NCBI GenBank assembly: GCA_035041965.1
Contig: JAPYMA010000094.1
Span: 51,193 to 115,192 of the forward strand
DNA: 64,000 nt
Direction of reading: 5' to 3'
From: Anisakis pegreffii
Lineage: Eukaryota; Nematoda; Chromadorea; Rhabditida; Anisakidae
Shown here piece after piece: positions 1 through 11,849 of the stretch. The notes below the pieces were generated by a model. The model had not been told where the DNA came from. It saw nothing but the letters and a program-made list of their open reading frames with translations, and ran no database searches. The position numbers were made by a program, and so were the translations under genes. Each line of letters starts with the position of its first letter. Position 1 is the stretch's first letter.

Positions 1-324
1 AATCCATTTCGTATTTTTGATTTTTTTGGAAATTTCTTTCGAATCATTCAAATCCTTATTTCGCATCTTTTGCATCTTTCAACGTCCAATCTTCTTTCAA
101 CACGTCTAAATCAAATCTACTAAATTTCAGCGCCGCCTCACCTATCTACTTTGCTGACTTTTTAATCATTGCATACCATCGTTAAAGGCAAACGCTTGAA
201 AATCATAAAATTCATTGAAAGAAATATGAATCTATGGAGCCACTGCTCCAACTTTAGATGAGTGCAATCTCAACGAAGCAATCAAAGAAGTGCTCAAAAA
301 TGTATGATCGTGCGATATAATCAC

Positions 325-1014
325 CATTCCTCTTGTACGGCGTCCATACGTATACTCAAGTGCGATGGTCGGCTTTGTGTTTTCGTTGCGATCCAGAAAA
401 CGCATTATCATTTGACTTTTGCCCTGCAATCTAACATCTTCATCGAATCACATTCATAACTCCAAATGGATGATCAATAAATCATTCGAATATCAATTCA
501 ATAGTCCAAAATGAATCAATAAGACATCTTTATGATTATCAATGAATAATAAAGATAAAAACTGTTTCATTACAGTTACGAAATAATTTAGTGATATGAT
601 AAGACTGTTGCGTATGGGTAATGTGAAATGATTGGTTATTATTAGCTAATCAGTGGAGTGAATTCTGAAAATTGATTCCAATTTTGTTGAGTTGATCATT
701 GAAATTTTTTTTTAAGATAAAAGAAAGCGAAATATATTTACGCAATTTTTGCTTCCGCAAATGACAATATACGATTCGTGACGACGTTGAAATTCTGTTT
801 CTGAAATAATATCGTCGAAAATTAGCAAAATGAAATGGTTGAGGAATAAACATAAGCAATTGAAAGCATATCTATCTTTCGATTGACGTTGTATCACAAC
901 TCATTCTTGGTATTTTCATCATCAAGCGGATGATTCGTGAGTCCGAAACGTTTCTAAAAACTAAGCGAATCTAAAAACTTCACCTTCTGCGCCTTCATTC
1001 GCATCACCCTCCAT
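325..1014 (-). CDS. xbx-1: Cytoplasmic dynein-2 light intermediate chain, 5' part (gene runs off the left edge)
   Basis: Three phase-consistent exons on the minus strand: 984..1014 (ATG at 1014), 742..800 and 325..423, 63 codons in all. The second exon starts after TATTTCAG and ends at a GTAAAT donor. Joined, they give a short acidic N-terminus, then a P-loop GSKNCGKS split exactly by the intron, then [20 protein letters not shown] and RGM. This order (GSKxxGK, CLDRDE-like, [13 protein letters not shown]) is the hallmark of DYNC2LI1, called XBX-1 in C. elegans, a subunit of the retrograde intraflagellar-transport motor in sensory cilia. The exon that should carry the next conserved block (WELGGG) is not found in 1..324, so the rest lies outside the window. 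The assignment is strong; the last donor (GGAATG|GTGATT) is inferred. Confidence 0.86.
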
Positions 1015-1709
1015 TTGCAGATTGCCTTTCCGCTTCTGTGCATTGAGACGTTCTTTTGCCAATTGCCATATATCGACCATGTTGCTAGCGTTTTTCAAAA
1101 ATTGAACTGCAATTCATCACTGTCAAAAACCATTTGCAATTTTCATCGTTCGATCTCAGCTCAATCAAACGATAACAACAATGGAGCAAACCACACATCA
1201 ATGAAAAAAAGCAATTCTTAATGATCTTTCGTGATGAATATAAAAAAGTTATGGTGATGACGGTGAGTAAGAAAATCAACACACGACTTATCGGGTGTTT
1301 ACTCGAGAGTTACATTGCAATCACCTGACTCCTATACCACAAACATCTATCTATTATCTGAATGCACAATTGGTTTGGTGTTGCAGATATGTAAATGCAT
1401 TAATGCATTAATGTCGTCGTTACCTTGACGACTGATGTTTAGAAGTGTTATTTGGTTGGCTTAGTGGGATAGGTATGCAAAGAGAGCTCGATTTCAAAAG
1501 GTTTTTGCACGATAAACTTGAAATGAACTGAAAACAGCAGATATGACACCGTGAAGAAACAGTGATATGAGGCACTTCATTTTGGGCCACTCAAAACATT
1601 TCATCGAAATGAACTGCACATTAATCGTAAGGATGATTGATTCATGAAGTTCGCATGCTAATCAACTTAAGCCTCGGATCTTCGCCTACATCTCGTCTCA
1701 TTTTGTCTT
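1015..1709. other. Upstream region of xbx-1, no gene seen
   Basis: This stretch lies between the xbx-1 start codon and the tandem array. It has short open frames on both strands but none with paired splice sites, a signal peptide or a recognisable motif. It may hold the xbx-1 promoter; I could not pick out a confident X-box. Confidence 0.5.
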
Positions 1710-3200
1710 GTTCCAAAAATATCTAGGATGTGCTGAATCTAATGGTTTCAAGAAATTGATATGTTGCTGGACAAAATTGAGGATACAAGCAGTTTGAAGA
1801 TATTCCTATAGTAAAGTGCAAATGATCAATATAGAGGTGACATATCTTCAGAAATCCATCTATATCTCTTCAACTAAACGAAATCCCTCGACAACATATA
1901 CAATATTCTGAATGCTTAGAATGTGCTGAATCTAAACGTACCAAGAAATTGATATGTTGCTGGGCAAATTTGAGGATACAGGTAGATTGAAGATATTCCT
2001 ATAGTAAAGTGCTAATGATCAATATAGAGGTGACATATCTTCAGAAATCCATCTATATCTCTTCAACTAAACAAAATCCTTCGACAACATATACAATATT
2101 CTGAAAGCTCAGAATGTGCTGAATCTAATGCTTTCAAGAAATTGATATGTTGCTGGACAAAATTGAGGATACAAGCAGTTTGAAGATATTGCTATAGTAA
2201 AGTGCTAATGATCAATATAGAGGTGACATATCTTCAGAAATCCATCTATATCTCTTCAACTAAACAAAATCCCTCGACAACATATACAATATTCTGAAAG
2301 CTCAGAATGTGTTCAATCTAATGGTTTCAAGAAATTGATATGTTGCTGGACAAAATTGAGGATACAAGCAGTTTGAAGATATTCCTATAGTAAAGTGCTA
2401 ATGATCAATATAGAGGTGACATATCTTCAGAAATCCATCTATATCTCTTCAACTAAACGAAATCCTTCGACAACATATACAATATTCTGAATGCTTAGAA
2501 TGTGCTGAATCTAATGGTTTCAAGAAATTGATATGTTGCTGGACAAAATTGAGGATACAAGCAGTTTGAAGATATTCCTATAGTAAAGTGCTAATGATCA
2601 ATATAGAGGTGACATATCTTCAGAAATCCATCTATATCTCTTCAACTAAACGAAATCCCTCGACAACATATACAATATTCTGAATGCTTAGAATGTGCTG
2701 AATCTAATGGTTTCAAGAAATTGATATGTTGCTGGACAAAATTGAGGATACAAGCAGTTTGAAGATATTCCTATAGTAAAGTGCTAATGATCAATATAGA
2801 GGTGACATATCTTCAGAAATCCATCTATATCTCTTCAACTAAACGAAATCCCTCGACAACATATACAATATTCTGAATGCTTAGAATGTGCTGAATCTAA
2901 ACGTACCAAGAAATTGATATGTTGCTGGGCAAATTTGAGGATACAGGTAGATTGAAGATATTCCTATAGTAAAGTGCTAATGATCAATATAGAGGTGACA
3001 TATCTTCAGAAATCCATCTATATCTCTTCAACTAAACAAAATCCCTCGACAACATATACAATATTCTGAAAGCTCAGAATGTGTTCAATCTAATGGTTTA
3101 AAGAAATTGATATGTTGCTGGGCAAAATTGAGGTTACAAGCAGTTTGAATATATTCCTTTAGCAATGTATTAATGATCAATATGGAGGTGATACTCACAG
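1710..3200. repeat. 193-bp satellite-like tandem array, about 7.7 copies
   Basis: The anchor ATGTGCTGAATC (or ATGTGTTCAATC) recurs at 1728, 1921, 2114, 2307, 2500, 2693, 2886 and 3079, an exact 193-bp period each time. Copies are near-identical except for diagnostic variants. Copies at 1921 and 2886 share TCTAAACGTACCAAG and an AGGTAGATTG variant; copies at 2307 and 3079 share GTGTTCAATC. Most units end in GAATGCTT, but those at 1921, 2114 and 2886 end in GAAAGCTC. The last copy decays after about 3180. No long ORF crosses it, so it looks like non-coding satellite DNA homogenised by unequal crossing-over. Confidence 0.96.
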
Positions 3201-3711
3201 ATCCTCACAATAAACAGAGCTCAGTAAAGTGTACTATATTAAAATAGGCTAAATTAATCTAGTTAAGGTAAAACCATCATTCGAAATTGAATATCTGCTT
3301 TTTGAATTTTAACTATAGACAAGAGGCTCTTCACTTCTTTTGCAGATGAATTCGTTTGTTAAATCGCATCCAATAGTGTTGACTTTAATCAAAGATAATC
3401 GCACGACTAATAAATTTTCGATTACTCACGATTCTATGTTCGATTTGTGCTTTCTTTCAACAAAGTTGTCTGGTGGATTCTTCTGAGATGATACTATTTA
3501 GTGTTCAATTTTTATTCAGTTCAGTCATTGATTTGCTGTTAAGGAGCGACTGCTGGTGATAGTCGGTGTTTTAAGCGATGAGTTTTAAGTTGAAATTTTA
3601 TTTATCACAATAAGAATTTGGACTGCTTATTGATCAAGATTTTCAAATGGTCATATAATATTAAGGTGCACTCTATCAAAAAGTCGATCATTTGCAGTGG
3701 TTATATTCAAC
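3201..3711. other. Spacer upstream of the orphan secreted gene
   Basis: Non-repetitive AT-rich sequence between the array and the signal-peptide ATG at 3712. It presumably includes the promoter of the downstream gene; no specific element is identifiable. Confidence 0.45.
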
Positions 3712-5928
3712 ATGACAAGTTTTGTTACAATTCTGATATTTGCGACAGTTATATCTATCTCATCTGAATATGCGTGGCAATTCACTTCAAGCGATTCAGG
3801 TTATCGTTTCGCGATCGTCTCGAATCCTGTTTAGTGATCGTCACTGAGTTGCCAAAACGTTCTGATGGAGGAGGCAAGAAAATTCAGACTCCCATCCTCA
3901 ACTCGTCTCCAATTTTCTCTTTAGAACAAGAAGACTACTTTGAGTTATGACTAGTTTAGCTAGGGAATATTTGAATAATATGTTGCTAAAATACGTATTT
4001 TCGAACAGGATGTCGCTAAAATACAGACCGTAAAATGCTTCAGATGATATCCACACGAGATCATATCATGAACAGAATTCCAATGATCAACTCTTCGCCT
4101 CACCACTAAATTCAAATGATGAAAATAAGTGGTATGGATCTAATCGCTCTCAAATAAATAATCCTCATCAGATAAATTACAATAAACTTTCAATGCAACG
4201 AAATGATTCGCAATATGATCTGCAGCAAACCGGCAGCATTGAAAGAACACATGTAAGCGTTAAAATCATCGCTAAGATGGTCGTCGAAATTTTCGTAATT
4301 TTATCACCCTTTTCCACTCTCATGTATTTTTTCGATTAGCTATCGTTAATTCGGCTCTATGAGTTCCTCAATTAACGTGCGTTAACGCAGTCAATTTGCA
4401 GAGGACGTTAGAGTCATCACTGAACAGATGTCATATACTTTTATTGCGTAATAAACCTTCATCAACACCAAAAATAACACCAAATAATTCCGTCCATTCA
4501 ATGAAAATCCAGTCGACTCAAGCTCAGAACCAATTCTCCTCAACAACTCCAGCAGCAGCAGTATCTTCTTCAACTGCACCCTCCTCAACTGTTTCATTGC
4601 CGTGTCGTTATATCTGCAAATATCGACCAATTGCGCAAAATAGATTCAGTGGGAAAATCAACGGATGGAATCGCTTCGATTTGGAGCTTTTGGAACGTTT
4701 GAAGATGCTCCATAAACTTCTCTCGCAACAGCTCTCGAAAGTTGAACAAAACCATCGAATCAAATGGAATGCATGGGTATGTGTGGTTGGTTGATGTCTG
4801 ACCACTTTACTTACCTCTATTCGAGCTGGTCATTTAATCTCCGTACTAATTCGTTTAATTGCTATGCTAATAAATTTATGCTCCATCAATGAATTTGAAA
4901 CTGAATTGAACGTTTTGATGAGACTAAATGAATATTTTCGACGCAAAACGTTCTGCCCACTTTTTCGGATATCAACGAATTTTTCGCAATGTATTATTTG
5001 CTCTTATCGTTGTCACAATCGTCTCACAATTGTTCGACTCAAATCGCTTTACATAAACGATCCACTCGCATCTCAACCCAAATCCATCAATATTTATCCC
5101 AAACACGAAAATCGCTGCCTCCACACCCGTTCGTCTCAATTTTTTTCCACTTCCTCCTGGCACCACTTGACATCGTCTTGCACCGTCTTCGATACTCTAA
5201 TACATTCACATCCATATCCTCTCATCTCTATTCAAAAGGCGTTTCTTCAACGGATAACCCCATTTTCACGTATTTAAATACTTCAGTCGATCATCCATCC
5301 AATCCACTCGTTATTGCACTGGTTTGCTTCACTTCTCGAAGTTTCACTTCAAAGACTGTCTTCAATTTTGAATTTTGAGACCCTTTCCGAGATTCTGTTC
5401 AATTTTCAGATTCTGTTCAGATTAAAAATTCAGTTTTTCAGATTGATATTAACAATAAGAAATGTTTTGAATAAACTGATATCTGATCCAAATCGATCAA
5501 GAAACTTGGACAAATTGAACGAACAAAATGATAATTTTTCAAATGATTTATCTAACGGTTCGTTTTTAATGCTGTTGATTTCAGTTTGACAGTTGTGAAA
5601 ATTGAATAGCTCTGTTGAAATGAAGGCTATTGGAGCACTGATGAAAGTCTCCGAGGAATATTCACTAAATTACGACTTTATGACATAAATACAAGAGATT
5701 TCGATGAGGTTGCTGATGTTACGAATGATATTTGTTAGTGACAAACGTTTATTCAGATGCTTTGAACGAACAACTTGACCATCTCATCGATCACCTTCGA
5801 CAATCGAATACCGATCAAGCAAATGCCTTCCATCAATGAAACTCTCTGCAATCGATCAAATCCGAACTTCTCCAGTGTCTTCTCATTATGATTTCGTATC
5901 GAACGAACAAAATATTCCGGATTTATAG
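3712..5928 (+). CDS. Orphan secreted protein, about 367 aa
   Basis: Proposed exons: 3712..3799, 4044..4252, 4402..4776, 5287..5557, 5626..5733, 5876..5928, all in phase. Exon 1 encodes a signal peptide (MTSFVTILIFATVISIS, then SEYAWQ). Exon 2 is Asn/Gln/Ser-rich and ends at a perfect CAT|GTAAGC donor. Exon 3 has a Thr/Ser/Pro-rich stretch followed by a basic and helical part (RFDLELLERLKML). Exon 4 is strongly helical and leucine-rich; exon 5 is acidic (STDESLRGIF, RDFDEVADV). An AATAAA at 5931..5936 follows the stop at once. I recognise no domain. Least certain are the long intron 4777..5286 and the last exon: an alternative start at 5757 also reads well but would need a 23-nt intron. Extracellular location is inferred from the signal peptide. 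Confidence 0.58.
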
Positions 5929-5930
5929 CG

Positions 5931-5936
5931 AATAAA
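5931..5936 (+). terminator. Polyadenylation signal AATAAA
   Basis: Canonical hexamer three bases after the proposed TAG stop of the orphan secreted gene. This is unusually close but supports the 3' end of that model. Confidence 0.4.
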
Positions 5937-7704
5937 CGCATTGCCGTTCAAAACAATATTGGTGATAATCAGCGAGCTCTGTGTGTTTCCATTCAATATG
6001 AAAATATCATTTTAAAACTGATTTGTCTTTTAATTTCATATGAAATCATCTAAATTTGGCTATAATTACTATGTTTAATTTATTTTCTCCATTTGATTTT
6101 ATTTTTTTGCTGCATTATTTTTAAGTTATTACTAATATTTTTGATTTATTTCCTCCAGTTTTCTCCAACATTTCGCGAAATTTATTATGATATTTGCAAA
6201 TTTTATGCAAATGACTTGTACGTACATTCAAATTTATGCGAGTCTTCTTTTCACTGATAATTAGTGATGAATACAGTTCATACGTTCGATGTATGTACTC
6301 AAATTCAGTGATCAAATGTGTTCATATGTAAATTATGGCTATAATTACTGTTTAACAATAGCAATAATGCACCGTTAAGATAGAGCACCAATTCAACAAG
6401 TAAATCATTATGGCTATTTTGTGTTGCTTTCAATGCGTCCAGGAAAATTTTGGGTCTGGATGCTCAGCGTCGACAAATCCAACTCAAATATTTCTGCTCT
6501 GTCACAATATCCTATTCAAAAAGCCATACCACTCCTTGTAATATACCTGGGATTTCATTTATTTGTTCCATTGAACTGTCACCGAAGACTTGTATAAAAG
6601 TGTACGCCAAAACAGTGTGTATGTGAATAAAACTTCAGTGATCAGCTTTTTGTCATTTACCATCAAAGCAACAGCAAGTGCACCATTTAATGAGCTACGG
6701 GCATAAATGAATAATAGGATAAGTAGTGACTAATTATTCGCAGTTACCGGAGTATGAATGTAATGCTAGAGTTCATTTCATAATCACAATAAATTGATGA
6801 AAGTCTTTTGAACAAGTTATAAATTCAATTCCCATAAGGCAACAACGTGTTTTTATGAATAAATTACATGTTGACGAATAACGTCTGCCATTAATTTTTT
6901 TATTCATTTAAAACAGAATTTCATTTGAAGGCGATAGCACACGACTTCTAAAAACTGTTCAAGCATGAATTTGCTGGTGTTCTTTAGCCAAGATTCTCGA
7001 AACATTTCAATTGAAACGTTAATCTAATCCATAACAAGAGGCATGAGTCAGGCATTAATCGTGAAATAAATGCTACATCTTTTTTTGCTTTTGAGTGCAC
7101 TTTTAATTATAACAATTGCAACGAAATCGATGCATGTAATGCTTAAGTCAGAAAGCATTCAACCGGAAATATGATCATATTTATCGAATTTACTCCGTAT
7201 AATAAGCGGCGAATAAGTCAATTCACTCAATGTTTACCCGACATTCTTTAATGAATCCGAATGCAGCATCGCTTAAAAGAAATACAAAGTGATACACATA
7301 AGATTATGTTAAAAGTAATATTCACTGTTTATCAAAATCCTTCCCTTCATCAACCATTTATTTACGTCGTCCTGGTCCCGCGAAGCTATTCAATTTATTA
7401 GCCTGAATTACAGATTGTTCATTGAGCAAAATGCAATAGTCTATGTGCAAATAACAGCGGAGGAATGAACAATGCAATGAATCAAGAATACAATCACCTG
7501 TAATTTAGCATATAGCATATCGGATATATCACATCCCTGAGATAAACCAGCATTCAGAAAACAACTCGATCGTTTGCTCAGAGGATTACGATTGGGAATG
7601 CTGAAATTTTGATGCTTTACAGATTAATTTTCAATTCATTTAGAGGGTTTCATTCAACTTCGTTGATCTGCCAGGCACTGCGTAGAGATAGTATTGAGCG
7701 ATCA
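5937..7704. other. AT-rich intergenic region
   Basis: No supported gene. One short plus-strand frame (ATG near 6409, about 50 codons, Cys-rich start) reads like protein but has no neighbouring exon or domain, so it is not called. Confidence 0.45.
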
Positions 7705-7944
7705 TTATAAGACATGATTATCACTTAACGGCTGAAAATTTGTGGAAATTATTCGTAAGAAATCAAACCGTGATTTAAAAAACTCTTCTATGAAGGAATC
7801 GTCGTAGTACGGTGGTTGTTGAGGTTCGTTTAGAAGTTTGTTTAGGTGTTGAAGAGATCGAATTTGCGTTAGAGACATGACCGAAATGATTTGCAATAGA
7901 GTAATACCAATGAGCAGTAGATGATGCGGGTGTTTCGAAAGCAT
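7705..7944 (-). CDS. Small secreted protein candidate, 79 aa
   Basis: A single open frame starts at a true ATG (7944) and encodes a basic start, then a hydrophobic segment (HLLLIGITLLQIISVMS) typical of a signal peptide, then a short mature part with SFIEEFFKSRFDFL. No cysteine pattern, dibasic sites or known domain is visible, and no polyadenylation hexamer or introns support it. It could be a short neuropeptide-like or effector-like precursor, or a chance frame. Confidence 0.33.
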   Translation of the reverse strand: MLSKHPHHLLLIGITLLQIISVMSLTQIRSLQHLNKLLNEPQQPPYYDDSFIEEFFKSRFDFLRIISTNFQPLSDNHVL

Positions 7945-8158
7945 TTCGTTGAGTATAGTGCTGAACTAGTTATAAGTTAGAGGTGGTGCAATTATAATAT
8001 TTCTGGAAAATGTTTCATGTAAAAAATAAGCAATTTGCAAAATAAATTGCTGAAATGAGATCTATCGTAACGAAATTCATATCCAAACCAACAACTATCT
8101 ATCTATATGGTACGAATACTCGAAAGGTGAGTTCGAGATTGGTCGACTCGACCAGCTG

Positions 8159-8204
8159 AACATTCTCAGATTTAAAACAAGAATGTCTTAAATCTGAGGA
8201 TGTT
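8159..8204. repeat. 17-bp inverted repeat with 12-nt loop
   Basis: AACATTCTCAGATTTAA at 8159..8175 pairs with TTAAATCTGAGGATGTT at 8188..8204 at 16 of 17 positions. The RNA or DNA would form a stable short hairpin; the stem is shorter than a typical pre-miRNA. Confidence 0.8.
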
Positions 8205-9504
8205 AAGCAATGACGATCGTTAAAAGGTATTAGATGTGACATATGATGATTGTATCAAAAACAATTCACATAATAAAGCCACTCGAATTCGTTCAGGCCA
8301 TTTCACAATAATTGAAACGAGAAAAATCTTTCACTGAAATCGCACCTCAATATCAATGTTGAAAAAAAAATGTTCGGATCAAATGCATATCCGAAAGTTT
8401 CAAAAGTTTGGCACGATTAGGTAATGAACAATGATTTATGACAAAAATTAATCCGAAATGAAATAGCTCAAATGGTGGTTTATCGAAGTGATTAATATTT
8501 AATAGACCGAAGCTCGTGTTTGACAAATTTTGACAAAGTTTATTTCATTCACTTAGGTTGTTGAAATGACAGAGGATGCATTGCACTGATGATTAACTAT
8601 GATTATTATTTATGAATCAAACGTCATGCATCAGATGTATCATGTTTCAACATAAGTTTCGTTTTTTATCGATGGATTGACAACAAATCCATGCATGAGC
8701 CTTATGAGCGTTTACTTCGAATCAGAAAAATTGCCACAAAAAAAAATAGACTCAAGCGATTAACTTTAATCACTGCAATCAAAGTTGATTGCTATTTTCA
8801 CTTAATGATCGTCATCCTGAAGGTGAAAGTTTTCTTTTTTTGCCATGCTAACCGAACAAACGAAATCGACTAACCGCCAGCGATAAATGACAATCGAATA
8901 TCTAACACATCGAGCTAAAGCGTATGTCACTTAATTACCTTTTACATGAGTTCATTTAATTAACAAAAAGTTCTACCGGAAATTATTCACTTCACTTCTG
9001 TTCTTGACGTTAAATTGAATTCAATGCTCACTCCCAATTCAACGATCGAGTGCACATCAGTGTTTAGTAATTAAAAGTACAAATAATTCCTTGATTGTCG
9101 CTCATCTCGTATTCGTCACCATTACAATGTATCTATCGTTTAATTCAGTAATACATCTTATTCTTCAGTTATGCGATGAATTTAGTCAAGTAAACAGATT
9201 CGAAATCTATCACAGCTGAATTTATTACATGTGACAGTTCACGATTTCTAGTTTATTAGTTACTCGCGATAGATCTCGCTGCATAGGATCAGTCATCGGA
9301 AGGATATAGCTTATATAACCGTATGGTTGGGTAGAAACTTGAACAGAGAGACATCTTACGGTTGGATTAGTCCCTATCTCTCTTCACCGTCCTCTCCCCC
9401 TCTTGCTCTGTTAGGTTAAGTCTTTATTAAGAAATTCTCGCTATATGGACGCAATCACAAACTGTTAAAAGTCTAATCGACTAATCAGCATCAAATGTTG
9501 TGAT

Positions 9505-9528
9505 AGTGATCATAACAGTGATCATAAC
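9505..9528. repeat. 12-bp tandem duplication
   Basis: AGTGATCATAAC occurs twice head to tail. No function is inferred. Confidence 0.85.
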
Positions 9529-9700
9529 AGAAGTTATCACTAAGTAACAAAAAAATGTTCGTGTAAATGAGCGATTTTGAGCAACTGTAAGGAAGCTTTG
9601 CGTAATATTCAATTTGACATATTTTTACATTTGAGTGTGCTCAATGCATAGTGCCAGGTTTGGTAAAAAATTCACCAAGAACATAGAATTATTTCGTTGA

Positions 9701-9706
9701 TTTATT
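9701..9706 (-). terminator. Polyadenylation signal AATAAA (minus strand)
   Basis: TTTATT on the plus strand, about 40 bases beyond the stop codon of the gene at 9745..10649. Confidence 0.6.
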
Positions 9707-9744
9707 CGAAGAAGTTCATCGAAAAACGCTTCAAAAGCACGATA

Positions 9745-10649
9745 TCAAGCATTGATAAGGCTATCATCACTGAACTCGCGTTTCAGCTGTTCGCTGTTTG
9801 CCGTGATCTGCTTTTTTTGTTGCTTGGTCAGTACCGAGTTGATGTAACGCAGCACAACCTGACGAACCTCATCGAGATCAGCCCCGCTGCTTCGAGCTTC
9901 ACGTACCAGTTGCCTCATTTCATGTTGTTGCTTCTTCGTCAAATATTCGTCGGCGAATTTCTGAATATAACAAAATCTATGTTAAACTAAAAACTGAGAT
10001 TAATAATTCAGTCGTTGTCTCACTGCTCATTAGTTGAAGTCATTTAGTTAATTAGTTAATAATGAACATTGCTTAAAATGATAAACTGATATGATGAAAT
10101 TTTAAAACCAAAAAGCTGAAATAATTAATCGTAAGCAAAAATGAAGGGGATTGGTAACGTATTTGATGCGATTTATAAGCAAATACCTATCCACTGTTCA
10201 ATTTTCATGTTGAAGAATGGAATTCAACTAACTTTTGCTTTGAGCAGTGTAATGGTGAATGAATTTTGCGGTCTTGGAAATGAGAGTAAAATAGTGGGTC
10301 TGGACGGAAAGGAGAATGAATGCTCTTTTGAAGCGACAGATTCGGCTGAAGTGACTGATTCGGTTGAAGTGGTGGATTCGGTTGAAGTGGTGGATTCGGT
10401 TGAAGCAGATAATGAGGTTTCTACTGTGTTTTCGAATTCGATCAATGGTGGGGGCACTTCAAATGATTCATCAGAATCATTTTCGTCTTCCGAAATGATT
10501 TCTTTTATGGTTTCATCGTTGATTTGCTCAGTCTCCGTGAGGGTTTCAAGTGAATTCGGGTCAATTTCGATCGCTAAAGTGACGTTTTCAGCAGATGAAC
10601 GTAGTAGCACAATTGACAGAATGACAATCAAGTGCGTGACTGTCTCCAT
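9745..10649 (-). CDS. Secreted Ser/Thr/Glu-repeat protein with a C-terminal helical unit, 210 aa
   Basis: Two exons in phase: 10233..10649 and 9745..9960 (donor GTTAGT, acceptor ATATTCAG). The N-terminus METVTHLIVILSIVLLRSSA is a clear signal peptide. The first exon then carries an acidic stretch and a degenerate hexapeptide repeat of STESTT/STESVT type, likely O-glycosylated. The second exon encodes about 70 residues beginning KFADEYLTKKQQHEM and containing DLDEVRQVVLRYI and LTKQQKKQI. That pattern of an L(S/T)xxQ entry and repeated charged helices weakly resembles one unit of the nematode polyprotein allergen (ABA-1, lipid-binding) family or an SXP/RAL-2-like helix domain. I infer an extracellular protein; the family is uncertain. 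An AATAAA lies about 40 bases past the stop. Confidence 0.72.
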
Positions 10650-11849
10650 CCTGAATGATGCTCCATTTGATCATTTCCTGTTTCAAAGCCTGTTCCAAAC
10701 TACTCATTGATCATAATAATTACGTCTGATCTCATTAGAAAATCAAGACGATATGACAACATCGCATTGTATCTATTATTACAGCTTCTAAAGCACTTAA
10801 CAAAACCAGACTCTTTCATATGCGTCAATCCAGAAAATTTTATGCAAAACGAATTCTGCGCGAGGCTACTTATAGTCAGTTTCAGTGGCGACAAGAGTAA
10901 TATTATTGAAGCAATCACTCAAAGATAATTCACAGCAGTGTTGTTTTGCATTCGTTAGTTCGTATATTATATGCAAAATTATTTAGAATCTCGACATGAA
11001 AAATAAGTAGAGAGCATGAAATGCTGCTTATCAAAAAATAAAACTGCATCGACTGATCGCTAAAAGATCAAATCCACAACGGAATCACTCATGTATTTTA
11101 GAACATCCAGCCGTGAAGATATATATCTAAGCTGGATGTGTTCCCTCTAGCTTTGCGAGTTGGAACATTGCATTCATAAAGGAAGCAGTAAATAAACAAT
11201 AGTTTTTGAAAATAATAACACCAGTCCGGCAAAGTTTGGTTAAGTTCACTGAAACAACACTATCAGTTAGTTTCATTTCATTTCAGCACGGAACGGAAAC
11301 GTATTTATTGGTGGAATGATATAACAAATGATTTGAATTGGGAAATTATATTACTGGAAAATTTGGGTTTTTCGGAATGATTGAGAGTTTTTTGCATGCT
11401 GGCATCTGCTCGATAATTACAGTTAAATTACTACTATTCAGTTTCAGTTGAAATAAAGCCCGTTCAAAGTATCTGCTGAACTATCAATAATGATGAGTGT
11501 ATTCATGTATTTGTTCAGATAACTTTCCATTTCTTTGCAGTGATTTATTCATTTAATAATTTGAACTTGTTTCAACAAACAATAAATCTTTATGTTTCAG
11601 CACTGCGATTTCATATAACTCGTTTTCGTACATGCAAACGACATTTTCGGCACAAACGATTCCTTAGTAAAAAACTACTTAAGCTAATATTTTATTGTAA
11701 TTCAGTATGTTTGCTCGGTCGTAATTACTCGATTGAACAATTTTATCACTCATTCCCCAATCTTGCACTTATTTACGTACAAATTTCATTCAAATGATCA
11801 TTTCTTGCGGTTTATCGCATTCTTTGTGTGTTCTTAATAGAATGTCAAG
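10650..11849. other. Intergenic region with a small stem-loop
   Basis: No gene supported. ACATCCAGC (11103..11111) pairs with GCTGGATGT (11131..11139) around a 19-nt loop. Short open frames on both strands around 10700..10920 lack an ATG or splice partners. Confidence 0.45.

Larger units (their letters stand above)
7945..9700. other. Intergenic region with one hairpin and one short tandem repeat
   Basis: No gene supported. Contents worth noting are the inverted repeat at 8159..8204 and a 12-bp direct duplication at 9505..9528; both are listed separately. A CT-rich tract occurs near 9378..9412. Confidence 0.5.

Noticed and set aside
4864..5277. 137-codon plus-strand ORF between exons 3 and 4 of the orphan secreted gene
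   Set aside because: It is out of phase with the flanking exons, has no AG acceptor near its start, and its residues are composition-driven (Ser/His/Ile). I treat it as intron sequence, with some doubt.
10141..10710. 189-codon plus-strand ORF rich in VEVVDSVE repeats
   Set aside because: It is the antisense shadow of the secreted Ser/Thr/Glu-repeat gene, which has a signal peptide and a spliced second exon.
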